Shown piece after piece: positions 10,001 to 23,032 of a DNA stretch of 64,000 nucleotides. This stretch comes from Clavelina lepadiformis (taxonomy: Eukaryota; Chordata; Ascidiacea; Aplousobranchia; Clavelinidae). Both the position numbers and the translations under genes were made by a program. The stretch is taken from positions 26,908,001 to 26,972,000 of the forward strand of contig NC_135240.1 of assembly GCF_947623445.1 (NCBI RefSeq). The letters are read 5' to 3'. The first letter of the stretch is position 1. Every line of letters begins with the position of its first letter. The notes beneath the pieces were generated by a model. It was given only the letters and a program-made list of their open reading frames with translations. It ran no database searches and was not told the DNA's origin.

Positions 10001-11620
10001 GGATGGGTCGACTGTTCAAGACCCGAGTCTAAGATTTATTTTTGAAGCCCGATTTAGACCCGAATAAACTAGAAGGTTAGTTTTCCAAAATAATCGAAGA
10101 TACGGAGTAAATCAACCGAAAAAAAGTCCGAAAACTCTCAAAAAGTCTGGCCAGACTTGTACTTCTGAAACACACAATATACCCTATACGAAATTTATAA
10201 ACAGAAACCTTCGATTGATTTACGGTTTTGATATTGGGAGAATTACGCATATACATATGATGGATAAACTGTAACAATGTTGTATTAATTAAACTGCCTT
10301 ATGTAATTCCTTGGGTGGTATAAACTGGCAAAACTGTTCAAGTTATAGAGTTTTGTTAATCTTCCTCGAAGCAGTTCTTCTAGTAATAGCAATATTTCAA
10401 TATTTCACCGTTTCGCTTTCTACGGTGAAATGAAGATTGACTATGCTGGGGTCACGTGCGTCGTATATCTGAAACACGTGGTATGACGTCCTTAACCCCT
10501 TCCGTGAAAAACTTCCGCTTTCGACTGAAATATTTCCTCTTCCATCGGCCCCGGCTTCACCAGTAACCTAAGATCAAAACAATATCTTTCAATATTGTAC
10601 GAGTGATTTGTTATGCTGTAGCTAGCCCAATCCCATTAAAGGAAAATCAACTATAATGCCCAAACGACATCAAAAACTCCATTAAAAGGACACATTTATG
10701 TGCAAATGAAAGCACACTGTGCTTGACAACTCGTCAAACTGCAAAATGCAGTTCAAATAAAACCATACAAAGCAGCGATAAGGGTTATCTGTTCTACCTC
10801 CATGCTGTAATTATGCTTCTCATTTTCTAGGTTTTTGATCCAAGCCAAGGCAAGAAAGGGGTGGCCAGCTGAAGTGCCGTACTCCACCTGTTGAAACCTG
10901 GTCAGGAATAGAATTACAAGGCTGTTTCTCAGTAAAAACAAAAAGCAATTCATTGGTCTAGGTCTCTAGGACATGTGGCTTACTTTAAAATATCGTCGTA
11001 CGTTAAATGCGTAAAAATTTCGCCTTCGTCCTCATAAAATCGAATCTGAGGAAAGAAGCAGTAAAGATAAGACGTTTTGCCTTTCACAGTCTCGGAGATT
11101 ATTGCGTCACGTCTTTGACGTGTATGACATAACAATACCCTGTTTCCATCATCAAACATATCGATGCCGCCATCACCGATCGAAGTCAGGTCGTCTCCAT
11201 CATAATCATATTCGTACCAGTCCGGTATGACGTCAGTGATGGATGTGGACACGCGCTGTATCGCCGAGAAGAACGTATTCACTGTGGGGAGATTGGGGGA
11301 GGGTTAGAACTACAACTATTTGTATGGAATCATAGACCTGACACCCTGGCTACAAGTTTGCTTAAACGATTGCTAAAGTAAAACTTGGCTTGCTTTTGTA
11401 AGACTCGGCAAATTTCATGACCGTACGGTACCTTGCTTACGAAAAACATTTTGAAAAGAAATTCATCCTGTTCATGGGTTTGTGAAATATTCCATGGTTT
11501 AGAAGAGAAATAGATTTGATGCAACTCACCATTTGAACTTGTTTGACCTTGCCCGGGCTTGAACGCAACAAAGAGAACGACAACACAAAGTATTTCTCGC
11601 AATTCTCTCAAATTTGTCAT
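6239..11620 (-). CDS. Unrecognised, probably GPI-anchored surface protein: unknown domain, CUB-like domain, unknown domain
   Basis: Eighteen exons give 647 residues: 11530-11620, 11139-11281, 10984-11045, 10798-10897, 10409-10567, 9824-9951, 9675-9748, 9555-9572, 8612-8790, 8288-8465, 8055-8224, 7738-7802, 7558-7657, 7282-7434, 6749-6879, 6567-6643, 6403-6435, 6239-6321. The start gives a signal peptide (core EILCVVVLFVAF). Residues about 31-252 and 378-612 are two copies of one domain: VIPDWYEYDYDG / LVPSWFNYPYTD; IDMFDDGNR / VDGIFQDGNK; LWNSQPGSFELVS / LWDSVPGTFAVVS; VRLSGDPKNLLMGFMLLSR / VRLSGRPRNVLMGYMLLSR. The six exons of each copy share intron phases, so the block was duplicated with its introns. 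Between them is a CUB-like domain (DCGLASLTAEEDC, ESPGYPNPADTDCVWRI). The end is hydrophobic (GLTIAWIAMVYLMQIM), as in a GPI-attachment signal. I do not recognise the repeated domain; function unknown. Confidence 0.85.
7029..7057 (+). repeat. (GGC)n trinucleotide repeat in an intron
   Basis: Nearly ten uninterrupted GGC units in the intron between exons 7282-7434 and 6749-6879 of the CUB-domain gene. It stands out against AT-rich flanks and is likely to be length-polymorphic. Confidence 0.95.
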
Positions 11621-12866
11621 TGTTAAAGGCGATATATTGTTTCTATTGAGTGAGAGTCGAATACAAATTTCTCTTCGTTTTCCGTGTTTGCCGGCGAATA
11701 TAAGTTGATCAACCAACTGTCATGACATCATTTCAATAACTGCAAATATCTTTATTATGATCTAAACTTGCAATGACCTATAACTAAGCACATATGATTT
11801 CCCAGTTCATAAGTTTTCCTGACATAACTATTAATAACCTTCTCACACCATCAGGCAACAATATCTTGCAAGTCTAATGTAAGCCTACAATATGGTATGG
11901 TAAAAATGTTACCAAAATTGCAAGATATAGCCAATGTTTGTGCTATTGGTGCGTTGAAGCACTAGTATTTCCGCCGTGAAGTAAATCGTGAAGTAAATCG
12001 GGATGACGTCATTAGAATAACTAATGATAGACAACAAGCTTGGCTCATGCCAGCTGTTTGCCGACTTTTTTCTTTGTAGCCCTCTACCGCCACCACAGTC
12101 GTATTTTCAAAAAACTTACAACCATAAGGGGTGATATTACACTTTACTGGTGTTCCATACCGCCAGTCTACCAAATCCTTTTCATGGGAGTATGGTATTT
12201 GTTAAATTTAAAGTAAAAGTATTTCTCCTACACTCTAAAAGTCTACAGCGCTTCGTCTTGACAAAATTTTAAAAGCTGAAAGCTTTTTTATACAATGCCT
12301 ATTATGTTACATGCAACTAAGACGAAGCGAAATTTTTAATCTAAGTGTGACAAAAATGTTTCCGTTTGCGTAACGACGATTCCCAAAATTTCACTGGCAA
12401 CTTAACTGTAAATTTAGCTGGAAGTGGCCATGAGTAGAAGTTGAAAATAACACTTAAAACAAACACATTTGCTTTAAACTTTTAGTCTGTTAACTTTTGT
12501 TTTAATTTATGAAAAGAATTTCTCACGAAAGTTAGCGAAAGTCATCACACGATTCTCACCTAATTGTATATCAACGATCACCATTGTGACGTAATTCGTT
12601 TTAAGAATAGTTGCTTCGCATGAATCACGCGGGCGAGAAAAGGCAACAATAAACAGAGGTCATTTTATATGAAATACGGAACAGCCAAAGCGAACCCAGG
12701 GTTTTGTGATAGTTGTAATTAAAACAACCATAAATGCATGACTGTGTGTTGAAACTCGGCCACAATTCGCTATTCTCTGCCTGGTGCTAAGTTCAAGCAA
12801 AGACCCAAGCTCTGTTTTTCGCTTCGTTTGACAAAAGCCCTGGAGCAACAAAACATCTTGCCTTAC

Positions 12867-13033
12867 CTTGTTTATGAAGACGTTTTACGCTTCTCATTAT
12901 GACGCAGTCACGCGGAACTTAAGAGCTTTTTTCCCAAAAATAAACCAACGCTTCGAGGCAAATAAGTTTTCTGTAGATTAAGTTGTACTTATCAGTAGCA
13001 GGGTGTGGTTGTAAGACAGGAACTTTGACGGAA
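12867..13033. promoter_or_regulatory. Candidate divergent promoter between the CUB-domain gene and the claudin-like gene
   Basis: On minus, a strong donor (AAACAAG then gtaagg, exon end 12867) could close a non-coding first exon of the CUB-domain gene. On plus, GACGGAA then gtaagtg (exon end 13033) could close a first exon of the claudin-like gene, whose coding exon has an acceptor at 13678-13679. The two would start within about 100 bases of each other. No TATA box was identified. The rest of 11621-13695 shows no coding exon that I can support. Confidence 0.4.
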
Positions 13034-13695
13034 GTAAGTGTTTTACTGTATTGAAAAAGTTTGTTTTGGTAAATTTTACTAAATTATGGTACGTGTTTGT
13101 CGAATTATATATGTTATGGTTTACTTTTTATGTTACTTATGAAATTACTCTTGTCATCTTTTCTGATGTTGACTGAAGCAAGTGCAAGTGTGCGTAGTTG
13201 TGCGGAGTCTCTGTCAGCGTAACTTTTGGTAGGCGCTAGCTATGATGAGGTAAAACGTTTCTTTGGCACAATGACCGAAACGAAAACATTAAGTGTAGGT
13301 TCAACTTAACCTCATCGCTTCATCGGCTAACCTATCGTTTGTAGTGTCCATAACGCGTGTTGGGCTCAGTGTGGGTTTTAAGAAAAGCATTCCGCTTCAA
13401 GACCTTCTGCTTTGTTAGTAAATCATCTTCACTCTCGGCAATGTAAATAAACAATACTCTTCATGACCGATTATGACGTAATAACGTAACATACAGTATT
13501 TGCGCTTTCATAAAACATTTCTAAACATCTAAACTAGGCTAAGTTACTATGAGGCTGGTCTATTTCAAAATGTAGAATAAGACGCTGCCTCTAAGCATTA
13601 TTAATAGCTTTTAACGTTGAACTTCACTTTTAATGACGTGATTGTTCCTCTTCATCGCTCATGCATGACTCACTTTCAGATACCATCAACCAATC

Positions 13696-14527
13696 ATGGC
13701 AAAGCGTCAGATCGCAAGCGGTATTGCTGCATTCTTGGGACTGGCTGGATTCGTTTTTGCTTTGGCCGCCATCTGCACTAACTACTGGCTCTTAGATGGT
13801 AACATCAGTGACCAACTGCCTTATTCGCTAAGATATTCTACAACAAATGCTTGTAAATGATTCAAATGGTTTTGTAATTCTTACGAAAGATTGTACGTTT
13901 AGGCACAGATTCATCTGGATTATGGAGAGTTTGTCCCAACGGCGTCTGCGAAGATTTGAGGATTGGAAGCAGTCGACGCTATGAAAACTACGGTAAGTGA
14001 TCTAAGAGAAATGACTGTTTATTTTGTACGTTTGTACTAAAAAGTTTTGTGGCTGGCAACGCTAAATTACAATCTCGCAAGAAAAGAGTTGTATGTAACA
14101 TTCTTTTGTTTGCTTTGTCAGAAATGGTGAGAGGATTTGGCGTCCTCACCGTCACCATGGGCTTACTAGGTACTGTGGTGGCCGTCTTGAGTATTTTTAT
14201 GAAGAAAATCAGCGCCTCAGTAACAGCTACGCTCTTCCTGATGGCAGGTGGGAAACGATTTTAAACTTTCTCAAGAATTTGTAGAATGCAATAACTTGGC
14301 GAATGAATATTTATAGTTTTTTGACTCTACTTGTAAAAACTTTCCATCAATTTTTACGAAATTCTGCTCCGATTTCAGCGTTCTTTGGCCTGACGTGCGT
14401 CGGTCTTTTCACTAGTCTGTCATCGGGCAGCTCCTATGGCTACTCGTTCGGGCTTAAGTGGGCGGCCTTCCCCTTCAGCTTGCTAGCCGGTGTCTTGATG
14501 ACCATCGTCGAGTTGACCGGGGAATAA
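13696..14527 (+). CDS. Claudin/PMP22-superfamily four-transmembrane protein
   Basis: Four exons (13696-13798, 13903-13992, 14122-14247, 14379-14527) give 155 residues, a little shorter than typical claudins. TM1 is FLGLAGFVFALAAICTNYW. The first extracellular loop has the family signature W, GLW, C, C (NYWLLDG, SGLWRVCPNGVC). Three more hydrophobic segments follow (VLTVTMGLLGTVVAVLSIF, ATLFLMAFFGLTCVGLF, FPFSLLAGVLMTIVEL). The C-terminus is very short and has no PDZ-binding YV, so a tight-junction scaffold link is unlikely. It could be a claudin, EMP/PMP22 or LIM2-like protein; the exact class cannot be set from sequence alone. The start follows a splice acceptor by 16 bases. Confidence 0.85.
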
Positions 14528-14795
14528 GAACGTGTAAAGACGAATTTTAACAAACTGCGGTCGATCTCGTATCTAACCGCGTAATACATTCAAGTTTTAA
14601 CCTTTCTTCTAGTTGTATTTTTAATTGCTGATAACATACGTAATTTTTCTTAGTAGTGGTGTTTTAAAAGTTTTTTTATGTCCTTTATATAAAGCACGTA
14701 AGCACGTCGTATCATTTTGCAACTAATGCGTGATTGACGATTACTAGATGTGATTGTCGCTGAGAATATGAGGCTTCTTTATCACATGTTAATGA

Positions 14796-14801
14796 AATAA
14801 A
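14796..14801 (+). terminator. Polyadenylation signal AATAAA of the claudin-like gene
   Basis: The first canonical AATAAA after the stop codon, about 270 bases downstream. Confidence 0.6.
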
Positions 14802-14913
14802 AATGAATTTTATCGTAGAAATCATAAAAAGTGTGATCGTTTGAAACGTTAAAATGGCCCTGTTTCAAAGCCAACGCTTAGCATGCAGCGATGCGTTGTT
14901 AATCAACCGTTAG

Positions 14914-15050
14914 CAGAGGTGTAACCAAGTCATTTTTTAAGACCTCAAGTCAAGTCATTTGGGAAGTTGACTTAAGTCGAGTCAAATTATTAATTTGCTC
15001 AAGTTAAGTCAAGTCATGCTAAAATGCAATGCAAGTCAAATCAAGTCGTA
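14914..15050. repeat. hAT-like end with AAGTC repeats
   Basis: Starts cagaggtgtaaccaagtca, a hAT-type terminus, followed by many copies of the 5-mer aagtc and its variants. No matching right end or target duplication was found, so this is called a fragment. Confidence 0.5.
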
Positions 15051-16918
15051 CAAAGAAGGCAATATTACCGCGTATCGTTTACCTAATATAAACGTTATAA
15101 TACCAAAACCTAAATCTACCTTGTAATCTAAAACTCAGTTTAAGCAAACCCTAAATGACTAAAATCAACTTTTAGCATGTCCACTTCCCTCACCTACTGA
15201 CCTAACTCCCTATATCTATGAATGAATGAATGAAAGTAGGTTATGTCGAACGCGTCATAGACTACCCACACCGTATTACTGATAAAATGACTGCAACATT
15301 GCTATCCCATATTTCATAAGACTCAGCATTACACGGATGTAGGATGTGCGTCATAACGGTGCACTCTAATCTCTTTCACATAGAAAATTTATATTGAAAT
15401 TAACAGTTGCACTATGAGCGGCGTAGTAATAGTGAAAAGTGGCCAAATTTTAAAACAGAACTTTCTCTAAATTTTAACTGCAGTTGGTGGTATAATCGTG
15501 AAATCATAAAATACATCAAACGTGTAATAAATTAGGCTCAATAAGAAGAGTTGCTTTATTGAAGGAAGCATAGTCACGGCAAGTACTTCTAGAATTGGTT
15601 TTACTCTACCGACTCGTTCCTATACATTTGACTCAATTCCGGTGTTTTCCCTGTTTTGACTTGCATTCTTTTTGCGCCTTAGAAATGAGTAATATTTACT
15701 CTTGCACGACACTTAGTGGTAGCTGATTTCAAAATAAAATTTTGATCATGGCACTAAACGCCTATACCACGACGACAACTCAAAGCCTGAAAATTCCAAA
15801 AAATTATCTGATGCTGATACTTACGTTGATGCATAACATCAGCGATGCGTAGCTAGGTTTTAAAATGAAAAAAATCTGGATTCTAATATGGATTTCCAGA
15901 GTTGGGTATACTCACTTTAAACTTTTATATTTAAAAAAATCTTTGGTGTCGTTTGCTCTATGATCTTGGTTACCTGAAAACGTGACAAGCTGTAAAATAT
16001 GTTATGATACGTTCGACCTTTATTTATAGGATTCAATTCAACAACAGAACATAAATAAATAACTTCGAAGATTAATGTTGTCATATTTGTAACTCTAAAG
16101 ATGAAGTTGTAGAGTAGAGTGAAAGATGAAAGAAAGTTAAAAAGAAGAGAGAGAAGACGGGAGAAAACAAAAGAAAAAAGACAAGACATCACAGAAAGAA
16201 AAAAGGCTATAAAGCTTACAATATCCTGAAGAAAAAAAACTGTTAATCGTTTAATGAAAACAAACATGTGAAACATATACGAGTATTCTATTGAAAAAAA
16301 ATAAGATTTAGTTAACTGATCCAGATATTTTTTAAACTTATAAAACCATGGAAAGAGGAAAGGTTAAAATTTCATCACTAAAATTTAGCCATGAGAAAGT
16401 TTCACATTTTATTGAAAGCAGAACAAGACGAACGATCTCAGATAGAAAGAAAAAAGAGAGATAAAGAAAGTCTGACAGAGTGAAAAGGAAAAATGAAAAG
16501 GGAAAATGAGAGAAAAAGAAGAGGGGAAGAAAGAAAGAGTAAAGAGAAAGAAGGTGTAGAAAGGTGTTTAGGAACCTCCTAGAGTTACTGACCCCACAAC
16601 CATCTTGAAAGGGTGCGTTGAGCTCTAGAAAGCGGTAAAGAGAGAAAGACAGAGCAAGAGTGAGACAGAGAGAGAGAAAGAGAGACAGATAGAGAGAAGA
16701 AAAGAAAGAGAGAGACATGGAAAAAGACAGTCACAGACAAATAACAGACAGGGGAAAAAAGTTAGCTTGACAACCGGAACATTTTTGTAAGTTTAATTTT
16801 CTTAAAGTTTTCAAACAAGAGTGACATTTCCAAAAAACATTTACCATAAACCATAAACCGTGATCATAAGATTAATCCTACATAAGATAATCAAGATGTC
16901 TCAGAGTCGTTTGCAAAA
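15051..16918. other. Intergenic between claudin-like gene and actin; purine-rich low complexity
   Basis: No exon seen. 16100-16735 is strongly purine-rich on plus (GAAA, GAGA and AGAC units), producing meaningless long minus-strand frames rich in Ser, Phe and Leu. A short (TGAA)n tract lies near 15220. A minus-strand AATAAA at 16408-16413 could end the actin transcript, giving a 3' UTR of about 0.5 kb that includes part of the purine tract. Confidence 0.6.
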
Positions 16919-18577
<1,659 letters not shown>

Positions 18578-18663
18578 TTTTGCTTCTTTGTTTACTAAAT
18601 AAGCTGAGTAAACCAATTGAGACGTTCAGAGATGAATGTGATCTTCGACTTCACCAACCGTCG

Positions 18664-18787
18664 TTATATACCGTTGGCATCGCGTCATCTGTTGTTACAG
18701 TTGTTCGCGCTTGTACGGGAGGGCGACATTTCGCTGTCAGCAGTTGGAATCATGAAGCTGTTTTCGCGTCCCTATTGCCAAATATGG
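18664..18787 (-). promoter_or_regulatory. Muscle actin promoter: TATA box, E-boxes and a CArG box
   Basis: On minus, TATATAA lies at 18664-18670, about 90 bases before the ATG. Further upstream are E-boxes CAGATG (18686-18691) and CAACTG (18741-18746). A perfect CArG box CCAAATATGG (18778-18787), the SRF binding site, lies about 110 bases upstream of the TATA box. An acceptor just before the start (ATTTAG at about 18599) may take a spliced leader or end a 5' UTR intron. Confidence 0.7.
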
Positions 18788-19585
18788 TAATAAATCGTAT
18801 GGATGCTTCTACACATTTTTAATGCGACAATGACAATTTTAATTCAGACCTTTGTTTCCCTTCGTTTTCAGGACTACTTATGAGACAAGTAGGTACACTT
18901 TTTAAAGTGTAATTGGTATAGGCGTATTGTACATTTTTCGGAAGCTTTGAAACCAATTGTCAAAAGCGTTATAAGATAATACATGATGACAATTTCTTAC
19001 TTTGAAAGTAAATCGGTTTGAATACAAGAAAACAACTATGTCTTTTAAATCGCTGAGTGGCTGTTGCCTGATTTAAGTAGATAGTTGTCACGGAAAACAG
19101 ATTTAAGTTGAACAATATGACGTCGCTAGAAATAGTCAGTAATTGGCTCAGCAAGCTTGCGTTAGCACCATAGTTAGGAGTTGTGTGAACACGTAATCCA
19201 GAAATCTCATAACAATATTTCGCGCTGCTCATATTACATGAGTTCAGGTTTACAACATATTCTGCCTTGTCAATCTGTTACTGTGAATTGAGTCGTATAT
19301 AGTTAGCTAGTCAGTCGGGTTAGGCTGTAAAGTGTTTAACACAAAGCCTTTGAGTGTTTGGTGCTGTGTGTAGGCCTGAATATTGGTAGAGCGTGTAACA
19401 TTAAGGCTTCATTGCAGAAGGTTAATTAACTGGAGTCAGCTATCACACCCAAGTAGTTAATCTTATATTAACCTCGTCGCAAACTTATAGGAGAAGTAGT
19501 AATGAATATGAAGGAAAGCTGTTAATGAAAGGATGGTGCATATGTAACTGTACTCTTTAAGAGTAAAATTCCCATTGTGTTAGAC

Positions 19586-20207
19586 CAGGGGTTCTTAACC
19601 TTTTTCTTTTCATTACCCACTTTCGCTACTTAATAAACCTATATTCCCCACATACTTTTAAAACTGACTGAAAAATCAAAATGAATCCTAGTGACCAATG
19701 TTCCCTCTAAGCTGCGCGCGTGCGCAAATGCGCACTGCTGACACGGTCTCCGCGCACAGAAAATCTGTGCTGCGCACAAGAAAAAAATCCAACCTGAATT
19801 AAAAATAAAATAAACGCATAATAATGGCCACAGTGCGCACGTGGCACGTCTGATGTTGCTCATAGTGGTCCAGGGGACCGCTCAGGGAGTTAGTGTGTTT
19901 GCTCAGACTCGTGAAAAATTAGAGGGACCATTGCTAGTGACCTGTGTGACATATCCCAAAGCACAATGGTATTTAACAAAAAGAACAATTTCAATGAGAA
20001 GAATAGCATTAAAGAACGTTTACGTAGTTTCAAACAACGTCAATGCGATTTTTGTTCTTTTCAGCGACGATCGAGTCAATGTCAGGCTCTATTTTTGAGA
20101 TTGCACAACGCAAATCTGATTCCAGATTTAACATTGTGTTTCGTTACCCACTTGAAATCCTCAAATTCCCCACTAGTGGGTAATTACCCACAGGTTAAGA
20201 ACCCCTG
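19586..20207. mobile_element. Non-autonomous hAT element (outer)
   Basis: Ends CAGGGGTTCTTAACC on both sides as inverted repeats. Target duplication tgttagac is exact at 19578-19585 and 20208-20215. Subterminal sequences both carry tacccac. A second hAT element interrupts it at 19696-19933; without it the outer element is about 376 bp. Confidence 0.9.
19696..19933. mobile_element. Non-autonomous hAT element nested inside the outer one
   Basis: Ends CAATGTTCCCTCTAA and, inverted, CAATGGTCCCTCTAA. Exact target duplication ctagtgac at 19688-19695 and 19934-19941. The interior is GC-rich near the left end (gctgcgcgcgtgcgca). Being inside the outer element, it inserted later. Confidence 0.9.
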
Positions 20208-20881
20208 TGTTAGACCTTCCAGTTGTTTTCAAAATAAAATGCTCATAAATTTCATCTCTAATATATTCTTCTTTGGTTTTGTGAACTAAAACGAGTATTT
20301 CTTAATATACATTCAAACTAATAAGCATAAAAGTTTTATAAAATCCTTTGGATCGCATCCATACCATTTCGATAGCCGAAGTATTTTGTCATAAAAATCT
20401 TAAGGTAGCGTCTGCCATCAAACTGGTAAAAAGAAAGAATAAGACATCGTTTTAGGGAGATTCCCTGTGGTAAAGGATGGTTGCATGGACCATGGTTACA
20501 ATGTCTTCTGAGTAATACAACTCCACAAGACTACCACTCAGAAAAATTCCATTTTAAGGCATAATAAATGGGAAGATAATAATGCAGATATCTTTAGTTC
20601 TGTAGCCTAATTGCTAATGTCAAGTTTATCATTTAGGAATCGGTATATACCTACAAGCCAAGGCTTGTTTGACCATGAGTCCATGATAAACGTTTGTCAT
20701 TTTTAATATATTGATTTCAATTTAAAAATTTATTGTATTGTTTTTATTGCTCAAAGGGTTATATGATTTACCTTTTAAAGAAATCGTTAAAGTTGGTGTT
20801 ATGTTGTTGTAATAGATTGGTATAGACTGCTCACATGTTTAAAGGACAGTGGGCAATTTTGTTGCATGATGCTACAAGTAG

Positions 20882-21190
20882 GCTAGCCGGACTGCAGAAT
20901 ATGGCAGTTTTTGCCGAGATCTTGTAGGTGCAGAGGCAAAATTCTAGTGTGCACTGCTACTCGTGGCCCAAGGCTGCCTGGCGTTTGTGCAGGCGAGGAC
21001 GGGGAATTTTACATTAGAAATTGGGGAAAAAATCAGTGTTTCCTATTTTTTTAGAGACATCGCTTTGAAACCCTAATTTTGCAATTCAAATTATACCTAA
21101 ATGTAGTGTCAGAGACCAATTTGTCCTGGTGTGCAATGCCTTTTTCGAAAAAAAATCGTGGTTGTGCTTTTGCCATACTCTGCAGTCTGG
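20882..21190. mobile_element. Third copy of the CCAGACTGCAG TIR family
   Basis: CCGGACTGCAGAATATGGCA near the left end and CCAGACTGCAGAGTATGGCA (reverse complement of the right end) are inverted repeats. The 8-bp acaagtag occurs at 20874-20881 and 21191-21198, although five extra bases separate it from the repeat on the left. Confidence 0.7.
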
Positions 21191-22072
21191 ACAAGTAGTC
21201 AAACATTACAGACTGTTGGAACAGGAATGTTGTGTAATGCATCACGTGGTCATTTACTTTTTTGGTTAATTTGTGGATATTGCTAAACTCATTTTCCTAT
21301 TTCCTGTGTGACATACATAAACCTAGGTGACACACCTAGTTTTGAATAAGTTAACGCAGGATGTAGTATTCGCTTTGACCACTTTAAAATGTCACGCTTT
21401 TTAGCTCTATCGTCCTAACTAATAAAACAACTGGAAATTAATATCTGAAAGTCATTCCTAGGACAGCTACTAATCAGCAATAATTCACGCCTTAAAATAA
21501 GATCTGTCAATATCGAGGAATAACCGCAAAACAGCATCAACCTCACAATCTATGTCTCTCAACTTAGGAATGACAGCTGCAAAGCCAGCATGTAAAATTG
21601 ACAGATGTTACTGTTACACATCTCGTAACGCAGTACACATTACAAAACGTTACACCTGTCATTTAGGCAATTTCCATTTAATTTTGTATTTTTGTCGCAT
21701 TATTTTCTCCACATTCCTCTGTTTTATACTTGCGCAACAACGAACGGATATACCAAAACTTAAACTTCAGCAGTTTAAGACTTTACAAATTTTATTTCTT
21801 TGTACTGATTGGCTATCTCTGCGTCTTTTGTACTCATCAGTCATCATAAAGGACACATTATCGTTTTCAAAGTCTGAATTCATCGATTTATAACCGCAAT
21901 ATCACCCTTCTCGTAGATGCCTGTTAGTGATATGTCATAACATTCTCGCTATAAATAATGCTAATGTCTACGTAAGCATTTTCATGTTCCACAAATAGCT
22001 AGGATATGTTATATTGCAGGGTGGAAGACATAAAACTGTTCTCTTTATTAGTACTTAGGTGTCATCATAGTA

Positions 22073-22904
22073 ATGGATCCTAAGAAATTTAAATGTTCAA
22101 GCTGTGGCCTTACTGCGGATTATAATCATTTTGGGCAAACTCCATTAAAAACTGCAAAGAAAAATATTGTGTGAGTTTAGTATTAAAAACACTGAAACTA
22201 TTATTTTTGATGAACCCGGTATTAAACTGCTGTACACGGTTTTCTTTCCATTAAAAATTTGTATTTTTAAGTCATGTCCTTCATTTGTTCATTCCATAGA
22301 CAATGAAATATACTTTTGTCAGAACCCGTTGACATAAATACACATAAATGCAAAAAGTACTGTAATCATAGTTTCTAGGCAAATATTAGAACTCCAGAGA
22401 ACAAAGAACAACAACAAAGAAATTGAGAGATGTCTATTCATTAGTGAAGACCTAAAACTGTTTCCCTGTTTCAGATTACTTGAAAAAGCGTACACGATGA
22501 GAAATCCGTTTAAATCAAATGACGGTGAATTTCTTGTCGTTGGTGCTCATTGTTCAATTTGTGGAGACGTGGTCTGTGTTGATACAGACTGCAGTCTATT
22601 CTATAGCAAACGGTAAGACTTCTTGGAGACAATAGGTTTCTTAAATTGCAGACATGTAAATGACACCCTTATTTTTTTTGGAAAACTGTGTTACGTTGAC
22701 GACTGATGTACTAAGTATCACTGTCAAATGACTTCTAATTTGAAAAGTTAATTCCACGCTAATTTTGACATCTTGGAATTGTCACCATCCACAAGTGAAA
22801 TTGTTGTTGTCGACAGGTTTTGTTTGAATTGTGCTAGCAACAACATCAACGAATTTCCTTTGCCGATACAAAAAGAAATCCTTCACAATTGTAAGTCTAG
22901 ATGA
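22073..22904 (+). CDS. CDPF1: Cysteine-rich DPF motif domain-containing protein 1
   Basis: Three exons (22073-22170, 22475-22612, 22817-22904) give 107 residues, close to the human protein of about 120. Matches along the whole length: FKCSSCGLTADYNHFGQ, VLLEKAYTMRNPF, CSICGDVVCVDTDCSLFYSKRFC, NCASNNINEFPLPIQKEI. Four CxxC-type pairs suggest a zinc-binding fold. The DPF motif after which the family is named reads NPF here. Molecular function is not established for the family. It is convergent with RNF14; the stop codons are about 130 bases apart. Confidence 0.92.
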
Positions 22905-23032
22905 AAGATTTCTACCACACAAATGCCCTAATCAACACACCACCAAATCACAGTGCAAGGGTAAATTATTGCATACTAAGCGGCAAGTAAGAAAACAAGT
23001 GCAGTACACTCAGCCATACAGAATAACTTGAC

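Larger units (their letters stand above)
18788..22072. other. Intergenic between actin and CDPF1, with transposon insertions
   Basis: No coding exon recognised. It holds the nested hAT pair (19586-20207) and a TIR element (20882-21190), annotated separately. The remaining sequence, including 20300-20870 and 21200-22070, shows nothing I can name. Confidence 0.5.

Noticed and set aside
11962-12174. Minus-strand frame with VDWRYGTPVKC
   Set aside because: No in-frame partner exon and no family match; the CUB-domain gene is complete without it.
12868-12905. Upstream ATG (MRSVKRLHKQ) as an alternative start of the CUB-domain gene
   Set aside because: Joining it to the first coding exon gives a frame that stops within a few codons; treated as untranslated.
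15917-16718. Two long minus-strand frames rich in Ser, Phe and Leu
   Set aside because: They arise from purine-rich low-complexity DNA and lack any domain or splice context.
19841-20289. Open frames within the nested hAT pair
   Set aside because: They cross the element borders and show no convincing transposase motif.
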